From Bacteroidota bacterium (GTDB taxonomy: Bacteria; Bacteroidota; Bacteroidia; Chitinophagales; Saprospiraceae), in assembly GCA_024280135.1 (NCBI GenBank), contig JAJRQS010000100.1, forward strand, positions 1 through 5,284: DNA of 5,284 nucleotides, written 5' to 3'. Shown in pieces: positions 1 through 5,284 of this stretch. Below the pieces are notes generated by a model. The model was not told the origin of the DNA. It saw only the letters and a list, made by a program, of their open reading frames with translations, and made no database searches. Every line of letters begins with the position of its first letter. Within the stretch, counting starts at the first letter, position 1. Both the position numbers and the translations under genes were made by a program.

Positions 1-201
1 CTTTTTCATCAAAAGTGGCCTCACCCTCTTTTAAGACATCTACAAAATTTGAAAATCTTTGATTCAGGATTTCTACTTCGGTTTTTTTTACTGTACTACC
101 ATCGATCAACTCTTCAGTTTCCTCAGCACAGCCAACAAAAAGCAGGCTAAATACTACAAGGAGAATGAATGCTTGAATGCTTGAATGCTTGAATGCTTCA
201 T
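1..201 (-). CDS. Putative lipoprotein, N-terminal part only, start disrupted by an 8-bp repeat
   Basis: The minus strand reads a hydrophobic stretch (AFILLVVFSLLFVGC) ending in a lipobox-like FVGC, with the acceptor Cys codon at 130-128. An acidic, hydrophilic mature start follows (AEETEELIDGSTVKKTEVE), and the frame stays open to the window edge, where the 3' part is cut off. This pattern is typical of Bacteroidota lipoproteins anchored in the outer or inner membrane. The function is unknown, because too little of the mature protein is visible. The only ATG (201-199) is not in frame with the lipobox: from it translation ends at a TAG about 15 codons later. The lipobox frame is open back to a TAA at 223-221 with no ATG, GTG or TTG before the signal peptide. 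The mismatch lies across an 8-bp tandem repeat; with one copy fewer the ATG would join the signal peptide directly (MKHSSIQAFILL...). The gene is therefore either switched off in this copy, started at a non-standard codon, or mis-assembled. Confidence 0.6.
168..199. repeat. 8-bp tandem repeat AATGCTTG, four copies
   Basis: Units at 168-175, 176-183 and 184-191 are identical, and 192-199 differs only in its last base. The repeat lies inside the signal-peptide coding region of the minus-strand lipoprotein, directly after its ATG. Eight is not a multiple of three, so each gain or loss of a unit changes the reading frame. Three or six copies would put the ATG in frame with the lipobox; the four present do not. 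Confidence 0.9.
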
Positions 202-262
202 TTTTTAAAAATTTAAAGGTTTAGAAAAAATACGTAGAGTAGGTTATCGACTCTATTTTATA

Positions 263-270
263 CAAAGTTA
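263..270 (-). promoter_or_regulatory. Candidate Bacteroidota -7 element for the lipoprotein gene
   Basis: The minus strand reads TAACTTTG, a full match to the phylum's TAnnTTTG -7 motif. It would start a transcript near 256, giving a leader of about 55 nt before the ATG at 201. I see no clear -33 TTG/TTTG box at the usual 19-21 bp spacing, so support rests on the -7 element and its position. A 6-bp inverted repeat (TAGAGT 235-240 / ACTCTA 250-255) falls at the predicted transcript start. Confidence 0.35.
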
Positions 271-299
271 CAATAATTTACAAACTTCTATAATTATTA

Positions 300-482
300 T
301 CATAAAAATTCATAAATTTCACAATCCCCTAGTTCTCCTAGTACAGATTCAACACTTCTTTTTTTACTTAAAAGATGCCTGAAGTCCTAGGTAAATATGG
401 ACTTCCATCCATATACTACATAGGCTCTACCACGAATGTACGAATTAGATTTTCTACGTACACAATGGACTTTCTTGGACTA
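300..482 (-). pseudogene. Relic of a paralog of the neighbouring membrane-protein gene (C-terminal part)
   Basis: This stretch follows the stop codon of the 483-1985 gene and has no intact gene. One minus-strand frame, between a TAG at 482-480 and a TGA at 302-300, reads HLLSKK, then a short divergent linker, then VLGELGDCEIYEF. The intact neighbour ends with HLLSKK (residues 475-480) followed by TVIGEIGDYKIYKI, and both copies end within a few residues of each other. Further upstream in the same frame, YIRGRAYVVYGWKSI weakly resembles the neighbour's YFGERSTYVDYKATI (residues 412-426). About 50 residues of the neighbour between these blocks have no counterpart, and an in-frame TAG interrupts the relic. 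At DNA level 360-378 and 546-564 match at 18 of 19 bases. The simplest reading is a second, tandem or displaced gene copy that has been deleted and degraded. Confidence 0.65.
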
Positions 483-1985
483 TTATTTAGGTTCAATCTT
501 ATAAATTTTATAATCTCCTATTTCGCCTATTACGGTTCCTATTCCTTTTTTACTCAAAAGATGCGTAATACCTATACTATCCAGTTCTTCTCCAAAATTT
601 ATAATCAACACCCCATTTAAACGAGGAATCGACTCTGATTCTGTGGCACTATTGACATAAACTTCATGGATTCTATGGTACCATTCTACCAATTTAGTTC
701 GTTCATGGATCGTTGCTTTGTAATCCACATATGTACTCCTTTCTCCAAAATACTTTAAGTGTGTAAAATCAGAATCTGTCAGAAACAACGCATCTTTTGG
801 GGTTATCTCTTTCGCTAAAAGGGCAATTTTAATCCGATCATTATAAGCACCTCGCCAAGGTAAATCTAAAGTTAAAGGATGTCTTTGCGGAAGCTTCATA
901 CCCAAAAAGAGACCAAGCCCCATAAAGACTATTATGGTAAATATTCCAAAGTGTTTTTTCGTTATTTTCGCTTGTGCAAATATGAGGTCTTTGAAGATAG
1001 CCACAATAGCAATACTACTAAAAAACTTTAGCCAAATGGATGTTTTAAACCATTGAGCGGACAGAATGGTTAAACTTTCAAAAGACTCTACTCCTACTGT
1101 ATAAATGATGGCTCCAAAAATAGCTAGCGCATAAAAAACAAAAACCAAATAACTTTGCTTCCAAAAATAAAACCAACCCACCATAAAAAATGGAACTAAC
1201 AATAAATAATCTTGGAAAGGATATTGAGAAGGGAAGTAATGATGCCCCAAACGATACTGTAATATTTCAAAAACTTTTTCTGGAGCAATATTCGTTTCCG
1301 AAAAAGAAAACTGCAAGTAAGCAACCCAACTTCCGGCCGTCAATAAATAAATCAGCATGGAGCCAACAGGTATTTTATATAGACCTTTTGTACTAAACCT
1401 TACCAAAACAACCGCACCCGAAAATATTAAAAACAACTGAATCCCGACCATCGGATGGATAAAAGTGGCCGCAATCAAAAGTAAAAAACTTCGATTAAAT
1501 GCCTTTCTTAAAAAATAATAAACGCTCCAGACTCCAATAGATTTTGCAACCAAACTAGGAGCTAAGTTATTGTAATACAACTCATTACCGCCTAAGTTAT
1601 GATTATACAAAACCAACAAAGCTAACATGACCGCCCAAAAAGCTAACACCTCATCTGCTAAATAGACGAGTGCGATTTTCAATAGACCGACTATTAAAAA
1701 CAAAGAGACGAGAAGATGACCAATAAAAATACTCCATGGGCTCGTTAAGCCAAAGAATTTTAAGAGTTGCACAAAAGCCCAACGTACATCTGGAAATTTT
1801 TCTTGAATACCGTCAATATAAAAATCATTTGGGTAGAGCGAAGGATCCGTCAAATCCTTCAAATAGGGTAAAGTTTCTATCATTCCTAAATGCCCAAAAA
1901 CGTATCCATGCCCTAGAATCAGAAGTACATAACTGACGCCTGCGAGTCCAAGTAACTGCCAAGAAATAGGGCTTTTAATTTTCAA
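483..1985 (-). CDS. Multi-pass integral membrane protein with C-terminal soluble domain, function unknown
   Basis: The protein has 500 residues and about ten hydrophobic segments (near 10-30, 87-107, 113-127, 165-195, 205-223, 258-275, 279-297, 317-337 and 347-363, plus a weaker one near 145-160). A soluble C-terminal region follows from about 370. The long loop after the first segment carries LPYLKDLTDPSLYPNDFYI (39-57), and the middle carries a histidine-containing FIHPMVG (176-182). Many helices, an acidic first loop and a soluble tail resemble GT-C-type glycosyltransferase or related polytopic proteins, but I see no diagnostic catalytic motif, so this is only a suggestion. The start is TTG at 1985-1983: an in-frame stop lies at 1997-1995, and the next ATG is at residue 35, past the first membrane segment. 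It begins 19 bp after the LOG stop codon, suggesting co-transcription. A degraded second copy of its C-terminus lies directly downstream. Confidence 0.85.
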   Translation of the reverse strand: MKIKSPISWQLLGLAGVSYVLLILGHGYVFGHLGMIETLPYLKDLTDPSLYPNDFYIDGIQEKFPDVRWAFVQLLKFFGLTSPWSIFIGHLLVSLFLIVGLLKIALVYLADEVLAFWAVMLALLVLYNHNLGGNELYYNNLAPSLVAKSIGVWSVYYFLRKAFNRSFLLLIAATFIHPMVGIQLFLIFSGAVVLVRFSTKGLYKIPVGSMLIYLLTAGSWVAYLQFSFSETNIAPEKVFEILQYRLGHHYFPSQYPFQDYLLLVPFFMVGWFYFWKQSYLVFVFYALAIFGAIIYTVGVESFESLTILSAQWFKTSIWLKFFSSIAIVAIFKDLIFAQAKITKKHFGIFTIIVFMGLGLFLGMKLPQRHPLTLDLPWRGAYNDRIKIALLAKEITPKDALFLTDSDFTHLKYFGERSTYVDYKATIHERTKLVEWYHRIHEVYVNSATESESIPRLNGVLIINFGEELDSIGITHLLSKKGIGTVIGEIGDYKIYKIEPK

Positions 1986-2004
1986 TATAAAAGATTAAAA
2001 ATAA

Positions 2005-2586
2005 TTAAATCTGCTCCTCCTCAATCCACTTCTTCACATTAGGCGCAACATATTTATTCATTCTCTTCAGCAATGCTCCGACAGTTTTCTCCACCAACAA
2101 CATCTCCTGATTAACTTTTTTTAGTAAGCCTTGATCCACCATTTTCTGAATAAAAGACAGTAAATCGTCAAAATAACCATTTATATTTAATAAGCCTATG
2201 GGCTTTTGGTGCAAACCCAACTGCGTCCAAGTCAACATTTCGAATAATTCTTCCATCGTCCCAACACCTCCGGGCAAAGCAATGACCCCATCACACAATT
2301 CATTCATCAGCATCTTGCGTTCATGCATCGTATCCACCACAATCAATTCAGTCAACCCTTCGTGGGCGATTTCCTTTGTTGCCAAAAAATTCGGAATAAT
2401 ACCTATTACGGTTCCTTTGTTTTTCATCGCCCCATTAGCGACAGCGCCCATCAAGCCGACTCGACCGCCCCCATAAACGACTCCAATCTCTTTTTTGGCA
2501 AGGGTTTTACCTAGTTGAAAGGCAGTTTTCTTGAATTTCGGGTCTTTACCTGTACTAGAACCACAAAAAACGGTTATTTTCTTCAT
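2005..2586 (-). CDS. LOG family protein (nucleoside 5'-monophosphate phosphoribohydrolase-like)
   Basis: This 193-residue cytosolic Rossmann-like protein belongs to the LOG/TIGR00730 family. Characterised members cleave the N-glycosidic bond of (cytokinin) nucleoside 5'-monophosphates to release the free base and ribose 5-phosphate; bacterial members often act on AMP. Visible signatures are FCGSS (7-11), YGGGRVGLMG (38-47), the arginine in MHERK (87-91) and the nucleotide-binding and catalytic PGGVGTMEE (105-113). In known LOG proteins the Arg and Glu of the last two motifs are the catalytic residues, and both are present. I chose the ATG at 2586-2584 (MKKITVFCGSS) because family members begin close to the FCGSS strand. 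An in-frame ATG at 2634 would add 16 residues (MNGVILYLRSSIIPHT) with no family counterpart. The gene lies directly upstream of the 483-1985 membrane-protein gene and is divergent from the HAD gene. The substrate in this organism cannot be told from sequence. Confidence 0.92.
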   Translation of the reverse strand: MKKITVFCGSSTGKDPKFKKTAFQLGKTLAKKEIGVVYGGGRVGLMGAVANGAMKNKGTVIGIIPNFLATKEIAHEGLTELIVVDTMHERKMLMNELCDGVIALPGGVGTMEELFEMLTWTQLGLHQKPIGLLNINGYFDDLLSFIQKMVDQGLLKKVNQEMLLVEKTVGALLKRMNKYVAPNVKKWIEEEQI

Positions 2587-2744
2587 TGTATGGGGTATTA
2601 TTGATGAGCGAAGGTACAAAATAACTCCATTCAAAGCAGAATTATTTCTTCTTTCCCTTTTGGCTCTAAATGAAACGAATTGCTCCCCATTAAAATCAAC
2701 AACAATTAAACTTCAAAGCGCAACCTCTTTCCATTATTTATCCA

Positions 2745-2752
2745 TATTTTTG
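2745..2752 (+). promoter_or_regulatory. Candidate -7 promoter element for the HAD nucleotidase gene
   Basis: TATTTTTG matches the Bacteroidota TAnnTTTG consensus and lies 19 bp before the ATG at 2772, giving a short leader of roughly a dozen bases. I see no good -33 TTG box. It lies in the 185-bp divergent region 2587-2771. On the opposite strand, upstream of LOG, the best hit is a one-mismatch element (TTATTTTG, 2624-2617), which is weaker. Confidence 0.45.
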
Positions 2753-2771
2753 CATAAGCAAAAGTCAACAG

Positions 2772-3455
2772 ATGAAATACGAATGGATACTTTTTGATGC
2801 AGATAACACCTTATTGGATTTCACGAAGGCTTCTGAAAAAGCTTTTGCGAAAGCTTTACAAAACATGGACATTCCCCATCAAGTTGATTATTTCAGTCGC
2901 TATAAAAAAGCCAATCATGTCGTTTGGACAGCTTTTGAAAATGGAGAAATAGAGGCTATCACCTTGCGGTCAAAACGTTTTGAATTATTCTTAACCGATA
3001 TCCAAATCGAACGAGATCCAGCTCTCTTTAACACGCATTACCTCAACAATCTAGTGGCACACACAACCCTTTATAAGGGCGCGCTCAATATGCTTGATGG
3101 GCTAAAAGACAAAACAAAACTTGGATTAATTACAAACGGATTAAAAGAAGTGCAACGTCCTAGATTACGTCATACGGGTATCTATCATTTATTTGATACT
3201 ATTGTCGTTTCTGATGAAATTGGAGTAGCCAAACCGAACCCAGCCTATTTTGATTATGTCTTTCGAGAAATGAATTATCCACCAAAAGAAAAGGTATTAG
3301 TGGTGGGAGACAATTTACTATCTGACATCAAAGGAGGCATTAATTATGGGACAGACACGTGTTGGTTTAATCCAGAAAACAAAGAAAACACAACTCCTTT
3401 CTCCCCCACTTTTGTTGCTCGAAATTTCGAAGAGATCCTAAAAGGCTTAAAGTAA
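2772..3455 (+). CDS. yjjG: YjjG-type HAD family phosphatase (noncanonical pyrimidine nucleotidase)
   Basis: The 227-residue protein has all four HAD motifs. Motif I is FDADNTLLD, with nucleophile D9 and acid/base D11; motif II is ITNG with T121; motif III is the lysine of GVAKPNP (K154); motif IV is VVGDNLLSD, with the metal-binding acidic residues D180 and D185. Between motifs I and II lies a helical cap of about 80-90 residues, as in subfamily I HADs. Length, the DADNT form of motif I and the N-terminus MKYEWILFDADNT match the YjjG/YfnB group. E. coli YjjG dephosphorylates UMP, dUMP, dTMP and noncanonical pyrimidine nucleotides, helping keep damaged bases out of DNA. That substrate is transferred from the family and not shown here. 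The gene stands alone on the plus strand, divergent from LOG and convergent with msrA. The stop codons of the two convergent genes are 10 bp apart, so the transcripts probably overlap at their 3' ends. Confidence 0.9.
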   Translation: MKYEWILFDADNTLLDFTKASEKAFAKALQNMDIPHQVDYFSRYKKANHVVWTAFENGEIEAITLRSKRFELFLTDIQIERDPALFNTHYLNNLVAHTTLYKGALNMLDGLKDKTKLGLITNGLKEVQRPRLRHTGIYHLFDTIVVSDEIGVAKPNPAYFDYVFREMNYPPKEKVLVVGDNLLSDIKGGINYGTDTCWFNPENKENTTPFSPTFVARNFEEILKGLK

Positions 3456-3465
3456 AACAATAGGT

Positions 3466-4074
3466 CTATTCCTTTTTTAGAAGTTTGAAATATTTTTCTC
3501 GAAACTTTCTAACTTTCGGTTCTATGATGGCACGGCAATATCCTTGATTAGGATTATCCTTGTAGTAGTTTTGGTGATACTTTTCGGCAGGATAAAACTC
3601 CTCCAAAGGCTCAAATGTCGTAACAATAGGATCTTCAAAAATACCTTCGTTAGTTATTTCTTGGGTCACTTCTTTTGCAATGCGTAATTGTGCTTCATCA
3701 TGATAAAAAATAGCTGAACGATATTGTGTCCCTTTATCATTTCCTTGTCTGTTCAATGTCGTTGGATCATGAGTTACATAAAATATACGTACTAGATTGT
3801 CATAAGAAATGATCGTAGAATCGAATTCAATTTTTATCACTTCTGCATGCCCCGTTAATCCGGTACAAATATCTTTGTAACTTGGGTTCTTAGTCTCCCC
3901 TCCTGCATAACCAGACTCCACAGACAAGACCCCTTTCAAATCTTGAAAAATGGCTTCAACGCACCAAAAACAACCGGCTCCAAATGTCGCTTTGCTTGTA
4001 TTCATTGTATCATTATTTTGGGCAACCAACACAGAAGCCACTATCAAAAACAGAAAAACAAATAGTATTCTCAT
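3466..4074 (-). CDS. msrA: Peptide-methionine (S)-S-oxide reductase MsrA, with signal peptide
   Basis: MsrA reduces the S-epimer of methionine sulfoxide in oxidised proteins and free Met-O, using a thiol donor. The 202-residue product carries the catalytic GCFWC (34-38, nucleophile C35), SGYAGG (54-59), TGHAEV with the conserved glutamate E78, and GNDKGTQYRS (111-120) with the conserved Asp and Tyr. The only Cys near the C-terminus is in GYC (C180), which probably resolves the disulfide. The first 18 residues (MRILFVFLFLIVASVLVA) form a clear signal peptide with likely cleavage before Q19, so the enzyme should act in the periplasm. An in-frame ATG at M24 (MNTSKATFGAGCFWC) resembles the start of cytosolic MsrA proteins. 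A second, cytosolic product is possible, but I prefer the longer form because the signal peptide is well formed. No msrB is visible. The gene lies 23 bp downstream of the DUF423 gene, probably in one operon. Confidence 0.96.
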   Translation of the reverse strand: MRILFVFLFLIVASVLVAQNNDTMNTSKATFGAGCFWCVEAIFQDLKGVLSVESGYAGGETKNPSYKDICTGLTGHAEVIKIEFDSTIISYDNLVRIFYVTHDPTTLNRQGNDKGTQYRSAIFYHDEAQLRIAKEVTQEITNEGIFEDPIVTTFEPLEEFYPAEKYHQNYYKDNPNQGYCRAIIEPKVRKFREKYFKLLKKE

Positions 4075-4097
4075 CGTATTATTTTATAGTACAACGA

Positions 4098-4490
4098 CTA
4101 CCCTTGATTCATCTTGCCTATTCCGGAAAAAGCAATTAGCAACCAGCCGACAATAAAGCACAATCCTCCCAAAGGGGTCATCGGCCCTAACCATTTCCAA
4201 TTGGCTAAACCAATAACTTCTCTTGTACTAATCAAATAGAGCGAACCAGAAAAAAGGAATACCCCCACCAGGATAAATATAAATGACCAATTTAAGCGTT
4301 TATTTTCTATTCGACTCAAATACAGACCTAATCCTAATAAAACAATGGCATGCATCATGTGATAATGAACGCCTACTTTGTATGTGACCAATTGAGGCGC
4401 ATCCACTAACGCTTTGAGCCCATGTGCCCCAAATGCGCCAAGACCCACTGCCACTGCACCTACTAAACCTGCAACTGTTACTTTATTCAT
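4098..4490 (-). CDS. DUF423 family small membrane protein (YgdD-like)
   Basis: The 130-residue protein has four predicted membrane helices: about 4-24, 42-59, 66-88 and 103-124. Family signatures are GAFGAHGLK at the end of helix 1 (18-26), HYHMMHA at the start of helix 2 (42-48), FSGSLYLIS in helix 3 (80-88) and TPLGGLCFIVGW at helix 4 (105-116). These are the conserved blocks of DUF423/YgdD inner-membrane proteins, which are widespread in bacteria and have no established biochemical role. The length is normal for the family and the ATG at 4490 starts directly before helix 1. It probably shares a transcript with msrA, 23 bp downstream. The 74 bp upstream, separating it from the GNAT gene, contain a strong hairpin, so it may have its own promoter; I could not find a clear TAnnTTTG there. 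The pairing with msrA does not by itself reveal a function. Confidence 0.9.
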   Translation of the reverse strand: MNKVTVAGLVGAVAVGLGAFGAHGLKALVDAPQLVTYKVGVHYHMMHAIVLLGLGLYLSRIENKRLNWSFIFILVGVFLFSGSLYLISTREVIGLANWKWLGPMTPLGGLCFIVGWLLIAFSGIGKMNQG

Positions 4491-4539
4491 AACCCTTTTA
4501 ACAATAATTTTTACAAATGGTTGATTCGAATATCAACAC

Positions 4540-4557
4540 CCCCGATAGGATTCGGGG
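4540..4557 (-). terminator. GC-rich hairpin after the GNAT gene, probable terminator
   Basis: CCCCGA (4540-4545) and TCGGGG (4552-4557) pair over a 6-nt loop, 7 bp beyond the GNAT stop codon on the minus strand. It is the most GC-rich palindrome in the otherwise AT-rich spacers. No T-run follows in the minus direction, so a canonical Rho-independent terminator is not proven. Plus-strand sequence just left of it holds a weaker repeat (TTGAT 4521-4525 / ATCAA 4532-4536). Confidence 0.5.
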
Positions 4558-4564
4558 CATATAA

Positions 4565-5284
4565 TTAAATTTGATTTCGAGTTCCAACTAAATAATCAAA
4601 ATCAATTGCTCCAAACCCTCGAAAGAAAGAAGCCACTCCAGGCAACTCAGATCCTTCAAAATCTAATACAGCTTCCTCTTCTGCATAATGTTGAATCACT
4701 TCATCTAACAAAAAATGACCTGACAACCCTACTCTACCCGCCTCTGTCGTATGCCCAAATAAATAGATAACGCGCTCCTTACCTTTTGAGAATCTACTCA
4801 AAGTCGGAAAAAAACCAATCGCTCCCAGTGTACCATCAGCCAGCCTAGCACTCCAGATAGACTCCTTTCCAAACCAATCAATCAATGCTTGCATGCCCAT
4901 AAAATGCACACTACCTTTCTGCTCTCTCATGAATTTTGCTAACTTTTCGGAAGATAATTTACCTCTTTCAAGCGTATTTAATTTTTGTGCTTTTTTAATA
5001 CTAGATCTATGTCCTGACCGAAAACCACTGCTAATTTCCTGATAAGATCTATTTAGCGAAAGCACATAATTCGTTCTTCTTTTAAAAGTCCAATTTTTAA
5101 TATTAGGCGTTGGATTGGAAGCATTTAGTTGCATGTGTATCCTAACATACCTCTTTGGAATTGCATCTAAAAAGGCTTTGACCAGGACTACATCCTCTTC
5201 ATATCGACCATAAATTCCGAGCTGTTGGGTGTAAGGTGGTTGATAGATTTGGGGTACACCCAGTAATTTACGATTATAGGCAAA
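4565..5284 (-). CDS. GNAT-like N-acyltransferase, 5' end outside the window
   Basis: The frame is open from the stop at 4567-4565 to the right edge, giving 239 residues with the N-terminus missing. The ATG at 5134 is internal: the 50 codons before it read coherent protein with the block VPQIYQPPYTQQLGIYG, and the conserved-looking stretch IPKRYVRIHMQLNASNP runs straight through that methionine. Later blocks are YVLSLNRSYQEISSGFRSGH, a basic KKAQKL, a GNAT-like core strand pair (SARLADGTLGAIGFF), a helix-preceding GLSGHFLLDEVIQHY, and a C-terminal LDFEGSELPGVASFFRGFGA. This arrangement is what I associate with Bacteroidota GNAT/FemAB-like acyltransferases, in which the last block (DFEGS...VA.F.R.FGA) is strongly conserved. 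The substrate is unknown; cell-envelope or small-molecule acylation are both possible. A hairpin follows the stop codon and the DUF423 gene begins 74 bp downstream. Confidence 0.75.
   Translation of the reverse strand, partial: FAYNRKLLGVPQIYQPPYTQQLGIYGRYEEDVVLVKAFLDAIPKRYVRIHMQLNASNPTPNIKNWTFKRRTNYVLSLNRSYQEISSGFRSGHRSSIKKAQKLNTLERGKLSSEKLAKFMREQKGSVHFMGMQALIDWFGKESIWSARLADGTLGAIGFFPTLSRFSKGKERVIYLFGHTTEAGRVGLSGHFLLDEVIQHYAEEEAVLDFEGSELPGVASFFRGFGAIDFDYLVGTRNQI

Noticed and set aside
235..255. TAGAGT/ACTCTA inverted repeat as an operator or riboswitch element
   Set aside because: Six base pairs with a 9-nt loop in AT-rich DNA is easily chance; I keep it only as a note under the promoter candidate.
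375..620. Plus-strand open frame of 81 codons (MPEVLGKYG...)
   Set aside because: It runs antisense across the relic and the 3' end of the 483-1985 gene, has no recognisable domain, and its composition is explained by the opposite-strand coding.
2531..2797. Plus-strand open frame of 88 codons overlapping the LOG 5' end and the HAD start
   Set aside because: It is antisense to LOG for its first part and overlaps the well-supported HAD start in another frame; there are no family features.
3456..3480. Possible bidirectional terminator between the convergent HAD and msrA genes
   Set aside because: Only an AT-rich 4-bp inverted repeat (AATA/TATT) followed by a T-run is present, inside the msrA 3' end; this is too weak to call.
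3950..4156. Plus-strand open frame of 68 codons across the msrA start and the DUF423 3' end
   Set aside because: It is a shadow of two strongly supported minus-strand genes, including the antisense of the GCFWC motif.
1..5284. A new defence, mobile or multi-gene system
   Set aside because: The genes are ordinary housekeeping or envelope families with no shared operon, no recombinase, no effector-type domains and no CRISPR-like repeats.

Overview
The window looks like AT-rich chromosomal sequence from a member of the Bacteroidota. Start codons lack Shine-Dalgarno leaders and follow A/T-rich stretches, two upstream regions carry the TAnnTTTG -7 promoter motif typical of that phylum, and the protein families fit (a QPPYTQQLG-type GNAT transferase, a secreted MsrA, a YjjG-type HAD phosphatase). 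The phylum is inferred; I cannot place the genus.

Layout from left to right. The left edge holds the 5' part of a minus-strand lipoprotein gene. Its signal-peptide region contains about four copies of an 8-bp tandem repeat, which in this copy puts the only ATG out of frame. Its upstream region (202-299) holds a candidate promoter and a small hairpin. Next, 300-482 is not plain intergenic DNA: read on the minus strand it is a decayed copy of the C-terminal coding region of the neighbouring gene. That neighbour (483-1985, minus) is an intact multi-pass membrane protein of about 500 residues with a TTG start. It lies 19 bp downstream of a LOG-family phosphoribohydrolase gene (2005-2586, minus), probably in one transcript. 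A 185-bp divergent region with a good -7 element separates LOG from a plus-strand YjjG-like HAD nucleotidase (2772-3455).

The HAD gene converges, with a 10-bp gap, on a minus-strand group: msrA with a signal peptide (3466-4074), a DUF423/YgdD small membrane protein (4098-4490), and a GNAT-like acyltransferase (4565 to beyond the right edge). A GC-rich hairpin follows the GNAT gene and probably separates it from the DUF423-msrA pair.

The genes are mostly nucleotide-pool housekeeping (LOG, HAD nucleotidase) and envelope or oxidative-damage functions (MsrA, lipoprotein, membrane proteins). I see no defence system, mobile element, CRISPR array or RNA gene. The two observations that most deserve follow-up are the possibly phase-variable repeat at the lipoprotein start and the gene relic at 300-482. 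I do not see a convincing new multi-gene system.
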